From: Chryseobacterium sp. 7
GTDB lineage: Bacteria > Bacteroidota > Bacteroidia > Flavobacteriales > Weeksellaceae
NCBI RefSeq assembly: GCF_003663845.1
Contig: NZ_RCCA01000001.1
Span: 2,604,001 to 2,668,000 of the forward strand
DNA: 64,000 bases
Reading direction: 5' to 3'
Shown: positions 43,626-49,487 of the stretch, piece after piece
Position numbering within the stretch: position 1 is the first letter of the stretch
How the letters are laid out: every line of letters begins with the position of its first letter
Made by a program: the position numbers and the translations under genes
The notes under the pieces: model-generated
The model's input: the letters and a program-made list of their open reading frames with translations, nothing else
What the model was told of the DNA's origin: nothing
The model's database searches: none

Positions 43626-43661
43626 TTTTATTATACAAAACCTGCATTTTATTATACCAAG
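43626..43661 (-). promoter_or_regulatory. Paired direct repeats facing the kinase gene (probable LytTR sites)
   Basis: On the minus strand, TTTTGTATAATAAAA (43626-43640) and CTTGGTATAATAAAA (43647-43661) repeat at exactly 21 bp. Two helical turns is the spacing typical of LytTR binding sites. The pair lies 56 bp upstream of the kinase start. Confidence 0.65.
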
Positions 43662-43676
43662 TTTCAGCTTCCGGGA

Positions 43677-43710
43677 TTTTGTATAAAATACCAGCCGTTT
43701 TGTATAAAAA
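43677..43710 (+). promoter_or_regulatory. Paired direct repeats facing the 43753 gene (probable LytTR sites)
   Basis: TTTTGTATAAAATA at 43677-43690 and TTTTGTATAAAAA at 43698-43710, again exactly 21 bp apart, mirror the pair at 43626-43661 with the same core. Confidence 0.68.
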
Positions 43711-43752
43711 CAAATCCCCGCACTCCTTTTCTCTATTCCTTTGTAGCCTAAA

Positions 43753-44190
43753 ATGACACATATGGAATTAACAGCTTTTCACGAACTGACTCAGGAAATA
43801 TCACTAGAATGCTTTTTTATGACAGAATCTCAACAGGAAGAAAAAGTAATACAGCTTATTGATTTACATCATTTTGTAGATTGTTTCGATCCGAAAATGA
43901 AAATTATCAGCTATCTGCATCATTCTATTAATATTGTGGAACATGAAGGAGAGAAAAAAGGAATTCTATTTTGTGACCTTAAGCATTCTTCGGTGCCAGA
44001 CAGTAATGCTTCTGAAGAATTCAGAAGAAGATATTGCCTCACGGAGCTCTGGTTTGTTTTTGTAGAGGAATCTTTTGTTCCGGATACTTCCCTATATACG
44101 GATGCCATTATTGAAAATAGCCTGGATATCTTCTATGACCGGATTTTCACATTCAATTTCTTCCAATCTGCTATTCAACCTTTAAAATAA
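43753..44190 (+). CDS. Hypothetical cytoplasmic protein in LytTR locus
   Basis: 145 residues, acidic, without signal or membrane segment. No family is recognised. It contains two Cys-containing blocks (ISLECFFMTE and KGILFCDLKHSS). It is divergent from the LytTR kinase gene and preceded by paired direct repeats that look like LytTR sites, so it is a probable target. The DUF6268-like gene starts 6 bp downstream. Confidence 0.65.
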   Translation: MTHMELTAFHELTQEISLECFFMTESQQEEKVIQLIDLHHFVDCFDPKMKIISYLHHSINIVEHEGEKKGILFCDLKHSSVPDSNASEEFRRRYCLTELWFVFVEESFVPDTSLYTDAIIENSLDIFYDRIFTFNFFQSAIQPLK

Positions 44191-44196
44191 ACTACC

Positions 44197-45168
44197 ATGA
44201 AAACATTGAGAAGAATGCTTGTACCGCTGGCAATCTTTCCTTTTAAAAACATTATTTATGCCCAGAAAAAGGATAGTATTCCTTTGAAAGTGCGCGCTTT
44301 CTTTGCGGATAAAATTCCGCAGGCCCGAAACTTCAATCTTGAATACACGTTGGTTACACCCTCTTCATTTTCTTCGCAGCTTCAGGGAAAGGATTTACCG
44401 GACAACAAGATGAAAAGCTTTCAACAGGTGAAGGCAGATGCTAATATTTATTTTATCAAAAACAGAAGCTGGCTTTTGAGCACTGCCCTGAGCTACCGCT
44501 ATACTTCTATCGGCAACGAAAAACCCCTTATCCCGGAAACTGAAAGTCCACAAAACTTCCATTATCATTCGGAAGCAATTAACCTTAGCTATTTTTCAAA
44601 GTTATTCAAAAAAACAGCTATTTATTCTGCCAGTATTTCAACGGATGGAAGTGAGCAGCATTTCGAACGGATCAGAGGATTGGTTACTGCTTCATTGATT
44701 TTAAAAGCAACTCCAAAAACAAAAATGAGTCTTGGATTAGCAGGTATTATTGATCCAAGCGCTCAGATTCCTGTGCTGCCTGTTTTCACTTATGAAAACA
44801 GATTCAGTAACGGATGGGTACTGGATATTCTGCTTCCTAAAAAAGTATTGGTGAGAAAAAATATTTCATCAAACGGAAGGCTGTCTTTTGGAACAGAGAT
44901 GGATAATACTTCTTTCTATACCTACCACAATAATAATACATATGAATTCCGGCAGGTTGCTCTCAATTCAGGAGCTATTTATGAGCACAATCTTGGCGGA
45001 AACTTCATTGGTACTTTCAAAACCGGACTCAGAGCCAATATTAATTCAAGAGCTTTTAACAAGAAGGAGTCTTTTAATGATTATATATGGAAAGGAACCT
45101 ATCAACCCTCTTTCTATTTCAATGCCGGTATTTCTTATAATCCTTTTGAAAGACAAAAGGTAAAATAA
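44197..45168 (+). CDS. DUF6268-like outer-membrane beta-barrel protein
   Basis: 323 residues with a signal sequence ending IIYAQ (about 24). The rest is an antiparallel barrel of amphipathic strands (for example WLLSTALSYRYTSIG, WVLDILLPKKVLVRK and TFKTGLRANINS), close in layout to the DUF6268 family. It ends SYNPFERQKVK rather than in Phe. Co-transcribed with the preceding gene (6 bp) under the probable LytTR promoter. The function in the membrane is unknown. Confidence 0.75.
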   Translation: MKTLRRMLVPLAIFPFKNIIYAQKKDSIPLKVRAFFADKIPQARNFNLEYTLVTPSSFSSQLQGKDLPDNKMKSFQQVKADANIYFIKNRSWLLSTALSYRYTSIGNEKPLIPETESPQNFHYHSEAINLSYFSKLFKKTAIYSASISTDGSEQHFERIRGLVTASLILKATPKTKMSLGLAGIIDPSAQIPVLPVFTYENRFSNGWVLDILLPKKVLVRKNISSNGRLSFGTEMDNTSFYTYHNNNTYEFRQVALNSGAIYEHNLGGNFIGTFKTGLRANINSRAFNKKESFNDYIWKGTYQPSFYFNAGISYNPFERQKVK

Positions 45169-45411
45169 GATTCTTCAAGCATTTATTTTTAAAGTTTTAA
45201 AACTCATTTTCAAGCATCTGAACTAAAAGATTAAAAAAAAATTAAAATTTCTTTCCTTCGGGATTTAACCATTCATATAAAATACAATCAAAACCACATA
45301 AAAACACAGGTTCGGAGAATTCTCATTCATGAAAAATCTTATTACCACTTATGCAAATGGTTGATGAAAATGATTTCGGGATTTCCCTGTAAGAATTGAA
45401 TAAAATTGAAT

Positions 45412-46068
45412 ATGGCAGTACCTAAACAGATATTTCAGACTTTTATAACGAAGAAACTTCCTCTGATTACGCGTTATCATATCTGGAATATGAAAAGAAA
45501 AAATCCGGAATACAAGTATTACTTTTATGACGATAACGACATAGAAAAATTTCTCACAGAAGAATTTCCACCCCAATATATTGAAACTTATCGTAAACTG
45601 AGGATTGGTGCTGCAAAAGCTGACTTTTTCAGGTATGCTGTTTTGTACAAGAAAGGAGGTATATATCTGGATATCGACAGCAGTATTATCAAACCATTCA
45701 GAAAATTGATTAAGGATAACGATGAAGCCGTGATCAGCGTAGAAAGACACGAAAATCTGTATGTTCAATGGGCACTTATTTTCAATAAAAATCATCCTTT
45801 TCTAAAGAAAACATTAGAATTGATGATGGATAATATAAACACTCACCGCTATCCACATGATATACATGCTACCACAGGTCCTACTGTATTTAGTAATGGT
45901 ATCAGACAGACATTAGAAGAAAATCCGGCAACTTCTTTTACGTTATTTAACGGTATTGAGTTCCGCGGATACTTAAAGTTCAAATATAAACTGGGCAAGT
46001 TTTTTTTATACAAAACAAGGTCTCAACATTGGAAACAGATGCAAAAGCATCAGGAGATTATTTTTTAA
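45412..46068 (+). CDS. Glycosyltransferase with DXD sugar region (GT32-like)
   Basis: 218 residues from the ATG at 45412. A TTG two codons earlier is possible. It opens VPKQIFQTFITKKLP and WNMKRKNPEYKYYFYDD, then AAKADFFRYAVLYKKGGIYL and the nucleotide-sugar/metal motif DIDSS, as in Och1/capsular GT32 enzymes. The conserved HPF block and TGPTVFSNG follow. It adds a sugar, perhaps mannose or galactose, to a surface glycan. The gene is isolated from other polysaccharide genes and overlaps the converging SMR gene by 4 bp. Confidence 0.85.
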   Translation: MAVPKQIFQTFITKKLPLITRYHIWNMKRKNPEYKYYFYDDNDIEKFLTEEFPPQYIETYRKLRIGAAKADFFRYAVLYKKGGIYLDIDSSIIKPFRKLIKDNDEAVISVERHENLYVQWALIFNKNHPFLKKTLELMMDNINTHRYPHDIHATTGPTVFSNGIRQTLEENPATSFTLFNGIEFRGYLKFKYKLGKFFLYKTRSQHWKQMQKHQEIIF

Positions 46069-46400
46069 TGGGTACCCATTTTTGAAAATACATTGATAAT
46101 AATTACCCCAATAATAATTAAAGCAATACCAATAATAGCGGGCAGGTCCGGAACCTGCTTGAATGCTATAACACCAATTGCTGTTATAAAGACAATCCCT
46201 ACTCCGGACCAGATGGCATAGGTAATTCCTACGGGAATCTGGCGAAGGGTAAGACTCAGAAAATAAAAGGCACAGGCATATCCTATAACGGTTACTACAG
46301 ACGGCCATAGCTTAGAGAACTCTTCAGATTTCTTCAGAAAAGTGGTAGCGATGATCTCAAATATAATAGCCAAAGCGAGAAAAATATAACTGCGTCCCAT
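46065..46400 (-). CDS. SMR-family multidrug efflux transporter (EmrE/QacE-like)
   Basis: About 111 residues from the ATG at 46400. The ATG at 46409 adds three residues. Four transmembrane helices. Glu15 in IIFEIIATTFLKKSE is the proton/drug site equivalent to Glu14 of EmrE, and ITYAIWSGVGIV is the helix-3 signature. It acts as an antiparallel dimer exporting cationic compounds in exchange for protons. The stop overlaps the glycosyltransferase stop on the other strand. Confidence 0.9.
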   Translation of the reverse strand: MGRSYIFLALAIIFEIIATTFLKKSEEFSKLWPSVVTVIGYACAFYFLSLTLRQIPVGITYAIWSGVGIVFITAIGVIAFKQVPDLPAIIGIALIIIGVIIINVFSKMGTH

Positions 46401-47071
46401 AAAATTCATTCTTTATACAAAAGTAACGAAAGCACTTCTGTATTTCCAAAAGGGAAAAGAATGAGATTAACTCTTTTATTGAAAAAAACAGACATTTTTT
46501 CGTCTGTTCAAACTGGTTCATATTAAAATTAATATACCCGCTTATACTTTCTAAAGGCATTTAAGTTAACTTAAGTGCCTTATTTTTAACTACATTGATC
46601 GTTTAAACGAATTATAAAGTATGTCATTGCATAAGTTATGACATCAAAACAATATTTCTCTATGTCATGAAATGTGACAGCTGACAAAAATTCCGGAGGA
46701 AAAATTCAGTCGAAAAATAAGTTTTCTTAACATGAAAATCTATTTAAGGTGAAAAATTAAAGTTCAAAAAATACACTTTACAGCAATATTATGCTAAGCA
46801 TTATTTATTATTTGTTTTATCAACTCCAATATAGAAGTCAAGAAACGATTATCGTTTTCACACAATTTTACAGATAGAACAATAAAAGTATTAATAAATT
46901 TCAAATAATATATTAATTTAACGTAAATAAAATTCATCAATAAACGAACACAAACCATCATAATACACTGATATACATCATAAATATTTGCTTTGGCACA
47001 TGATTTGAAAGCAGTAATATTGCAATTGAAAAATTGATAAAAAAAAGTCAAATAATTAAAAATAATACAAA
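46401..47071. other. AT-rich intergenic region with TGTCAT palindromes
   Basis: 671 bp without a convincing gene. A 100-codon minus-strand frame at 46794-47096 is Cys/Phe-rich, has no recognisable features and is judged spurious. At 46621-46678 there are inverted repeats built from TGTCAT/ATGACA. Confidence 0.5.
46621..46678. promoter_or_regulatory. Inverted TGTCAT repeats, possible operator cluster
   Basis: ATGTCAT at 46621-46627 faces ATGACAT at 46638-46644, and TGTCAT at 46663 faces ATGTGACA at 46671. Two related dyads in 60 bp suggest a regulator site, but the nearest gene start is 394 bp away. Confidence 0.3.
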
Positions 47072-47152
47072 ATGGTAACTTATATCGGTATCGCAACAGG
47101 TTTAGTAGTAATTGCTTCTTATTTCATGACAGTGAGAAGAGAGAGAAACTAA
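47072..47152 (+). CDS. 26-residue single-helix membrane microprotein
   Basis: The reading frame MVTYIGIATGLVVIASYF then MTVRRERN is 26 residues: one uncharged transmembrane helix (residues 3-18), then a basic tail, the layout of small membrane proteins that bind larger partners. It ends just before a structured RNA element and a terminator. The C-terminal V-R-R-like end recalls the 57-residue protein at 49141. Not recognised as a named family. Translation is inferred from the composition only. Confidence 0.5.
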   Translation: MVTYIGIATGLVVIASYFMTVRRERN

Positions 47153-47200
47153 TCTTAAAATAAAGAAAGCCTATAGAATATCTATACTAATTATATTGTT

Positions 47201-47266
47201 TTATGTTTTTAGTCTGAGAGATCAGATTGCTCTTTTACCATCGGGTAAAAGGGCCCAAAAACATAA
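47201..47266 (+). ncRNA. Compact three-way-junction RNA candidate
   Basis: P1: TTATGTTTTT (47201-47210) pairs with AAAAACATAA (47257-47266). P2: AGTCTGA/TCAGATT (47211-47228, one G-U) has a GAGA tetraloop. P3: GCTCTTTTACC/GGGTAAAAGGGC (47229-47254, one G-U) has an ATCG loop. Only two unpaired bases (47255-47256) remain at the junction. Three helices packed so tightly are hard to explain by chance. It lies in the 3' part of the transcript of the microprotein gene, before the terminator at 47312. It could be a riboswitch-like element, an sRNA or an mRNA stabiliser. Confidence 0.55.
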
Positions 47267-47311
47267 GCAGAAAGATCTTAGTTTCATAACAAATTTTAAT
47301 ATCCAAATGAG

Positions 47312-47340
47312 AAAGCCAGCCGTAAGACTGGCTTTTCTTT
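47312..47340 (+). terminator. Terminator after RNA element
   Basis: AAAGCCAG at 47312-47319 pairs with CTGGCTTT at 47328-47335, followed by TCTTTTTT. Confidence 0.8.
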
Positions 47341-47370
47341 TTTATTGAGCTTTTTTTGGAAGAATTTTTT

Positions 47371-47401
47371 TGACCGCAGATCCCGCAGATTTTCACAGAT
47401 T
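47371..47401 (+). repeat. CGCAGAT-type dispersed repeat
   Basis: TGACCGCAGATCCCGCAGAT followed by TTTCACAGATT. It aligns with the element at 41697-41730. Confidence 0.5.
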
Positions 47402-47571
47402 GTTTTTAATACCGATTTTCCCTCATCATTCATTATTCATCAATCATCATTTATAATATATAATTTCTCATTCATTTTCGTTGGACCATACGTTTATTAT
47501 CATTCAGGATTCCTTCCCGCATTTTATAAAGCTCTATCTTTGTGCATTCAATAATTCTTTTAAACGTCATT

Positions 47572-48291
47572 ATGAATCTGTACAACCTCATTATTCAAGA
47601 TAAAGAACAAGTAACCCTTAACGAAGTATTTCTCGACACGAATAACAGAGATCAGCTTGTACAGCTTATCAAGGAACATACTTATATTAAAGAGCTGCAG
47701 GAATACGGTCTTCCGGTTAATAATAAGATTTTACTTCAGGGAAGTTCAGGCTGCGGAAAAACAATGACAGCAAAGGCTATTGCCAACGCTTTAGGAAAAA
47801 ATATAATAATCCTGAATCTGAGCAATATTGTTTCATCCCGCATCGGAGAAACGTCTCAGAATATTAAAATGATCTTTGATAAAGCGGGGCGTGAAAGATC
47901 TGTACTTTTTCTGGATGAGCTGGATCAGATAGGAAAAGCGAGAGGCAGCGATGATAAGGATGTGGGTGAAATGAGAAGATTAGTTAATACTTTAATTCAA
48001 TTGATTGATTATTACCCTGAAAATTCACTTTTATTGTGTGCTACCAATCATCCTGAGATTATTGACACGGCTTTATTGAGACGCTTCCAGCTGAAAATCA
48101 ATTACGAAATGCCTTCTGATGAAATTCTGGATACCTACTATGATCAGTTGCTGGCAAAGTTTCCTGAAGAAATGAGAACGGTTGAAAGAAAATATGCTGT
48201 TTCTTTTGCCGAAGCTAAAGATTATGCTTTAACAGCCGTGAAGGCGGCTTTAATTAAAAAACTGGAAGCCAAAGAAATCATTTCATCATGA
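47572..48291 (+). CDS. AAA-family ATPase
   Basis: 239 residues from the ATG at 47572 (an earlier in-frame ATG at 47542 adds ten unlikely residues). Walker A is GSSGCGKT at 57-64, Walker B VLFLDELD at 101-108, sensor 1 ATNHPEI near 147 and sensor 2 region LLRRF near 159. It is a minimal AAA module without a protease or other domain, similar to small ATPases of the SpoVK/26S-like group. It overlaps the yggS-like gene by 4 bp. Whether it remodels proteins or DNA is unknown. Confidence 0.82.
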   Translation: MNLYNLIIQDKEQVTLNEVFLDTNNRDQLVQLIKEHTYIKELQEYGLPVNNKILLQGSSGCGKTMTAKAIANALGKNIIILNLSNIVSSRIGETSQNIKMIFDKAGRERSVLFLDELDQIGKARGSDDKDVGEMRRLVNTLIQLIDYYPENSLLLCATNHPEIIDTALLRRFQLKINYEMPSDEILDTYYDQLLAKFPEEMRTVERKYAVSFAEAKDYALTAVKAALIKKLEAKEIISS

Positions 48292-49022
48292 AAGAAGATA
48301 TCCTCCATAATCTCACTCTGATCCATGCCCGGATAAAAAATGCCTGTGAAAAATCCGGAAGGAAAACCGATGACATTAAGTTGTTATTAGCTACCAAAAC
48401 GGTTTCAGTAGAGCGCATCAAAATCGCGTTGGAGCATGGCCAGACTTTAATTGCTGAAAACAAAGTTCAGGAGCTAAAAGAGAAATATGAAGACCTAAAG
48501 GATATTCCTCATGAAAATCATTTTATTGGACATCTTCAAACCAATAAAATCAAAGATATTCTAAAATATAATGTCAAATGCATACAGTCTCTGGATCGCC
48601 TGGAACTGGCTGAAAAACTTCATGAAAAACTTTTAACCGAAAAACGGACAATGGATGTTTTCATTCAGGTGAATACGTCCAATGAAGAGAGTAAATTTGG
48701 AGTTGATCCCAATAAAGCCATTGAGCTTGTCAGAAAGGTTTCCAACTACTCTACTCTGAATATAAAAGGATTGATGACAATCGGCTTATTTAGTGCCGAG
48801 ACGGAGAAAGTAAGAGCATGCTTTAAAATCCTTAAAAAGCTTCAGCAAGACATCATCTTCGAAAATATTCCTAACATAACCATGACAGAACTTTCTATGG
48901 GAATGAGCGGAGATCTGGAAACAGCCATTGAAGAAGGTGCTACGATTGTACGAGTGGGGACAGCTGTTTTTGGAGCGAGAATCTACCCGGACAGTTATTA
49001 TTGGAATGAAGAAAAGGCTTAA
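48288..49022 (+). CDS. YggS-family PLP-binding protein
   Basis: 244 residues. A TIM-barrel fold with pyridoxal-phosphate Lys37 in LLLATKTVSVERI, then ENKVQELKEKYE, HFIGHLQTNKIK and the phosphate-binding end LSMGMSGDLETAIEEGATIV, all typical of the family. It has no enzymatic activity of its own and keeps PLP and amino-acid levels balanced. It is coupled by an ATGA overlap to the upstream AAA ATPase, an unusual partner for it. Confidence 0.9.
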   Translation: MKEDILHNLTLIHARIKNACEKSGRKTDDIKLLLATKTVSVERIKIALEHGQTLIAENKVQELKEKYEDLKDIPHENHFIGHLQTNKIKDILKYNVKCIQSLDRLELAEKLHEKLLTEKRTMDVFIQVNTSNEESKFGVDPNKAIELVRKVSNYSTLNIKGLMTIGLFSAETEKVRACFKILKKLQQDIIFENIPNITMTELSMGMSGDLETAIEEGATIVRVGTAVFGARIYPDSYYWNEEKA

Positions 49023-49140
49023 ATTATCTATCAAAAAATCACAAACGAAAATTAAATTAAGATTTATTACAACACTTTTATAGTCTACAAATCCGGTATA
49101 CTTTTTGATATAAACATTTAATAACCAAACAAATGCATTT

Positions 49141-49314
49141 ATGAATAAAAAATTACTATCGGCATGTCTATTAATGACATTATTATTCTTTTTTTCATGT
49201 GAAAAAGAAAACCCACAGATAAAAAGTGGAATTTCAATTGAAACCATTTCAATTATAACCTGCGTTACAATGGGCTTGGCAATTTTACTGGCGTATACCG
49301 TTAAAAGAAGATAA
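49141..49314 (+). CDS. 57-residue lipoprotein with C-terminal helix
   Basis: The frame from ATG 49141 encodes 57 residues. Residues 1-20 are a lipoprotein signal (LLFFFSC), then a polar stretch EKENPQIKSG, then a hydrophobic helix (about 34-54: TISIITCVTMGLAILLAYTV) ending KRR. A small protein anchored both by lipid and by a helix. The basic end resembles that of the 26-residue protein at 47072. Function unknown. It is followed by a terminator at 49339. Confidence 0.55.
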   Translation: MNKKLLSACLLMTLLFFFSCEKENPQIKSGISIETISIITCVTMGLAILLAYTVKRR

Positions 49315-49338
49315 CAAACCAGAATTTAAATACTAAGG

Positions 49339-49368
49339 CACCTCTCAGTTTTTGGGAGGTGATTTTTT
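49339..49368 (+). terminator. Intrinsic terminator
   Basis: CACCTC at 49339-49344 pairs with GAGGTG at 49356-49361, followed by ATTTTTT. Confidence 0.75.
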
Positions 49369-49402
49369 GAAAAACAAGAACATAGTTGATTATACCAAGC
49401 CA

Positions 49403-49430
49403 GAGATTGGTTCACTTTGCTCGCAATGAC
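49403..49430 (+). repeat. GAGATTGGTTCACTTTGC-type dispersed repeat
   Basis: GAGATTGGTTCACTTTGCTC then GCAATGAC. A member of the family also found at 34080, 54924 (inverted) and 56834. Confidence 0.6.
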
Positions 49431-49487
49431 CATAAAACAAAAATCCCTCTCATTGCTGAAAGGGATTTGTTATATTTAAAACTAAGA

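Noticed and set aside
46794..47096. 100-codon open frame on the minus strand
   Set aside because: Phe/Cys/Asn-rich translation of AT-rich DNA with no recognisable feature, and it overlaps the better supported 26-residue frame at 47072.
47201..47266. TPP riboswitch or hammerhead ribozyme, suggested by CTGAGAG
   Set aside because: The TPP thi-box partners and the hammerhead GAAA/core are absent. The fold is a simple three-way junction.
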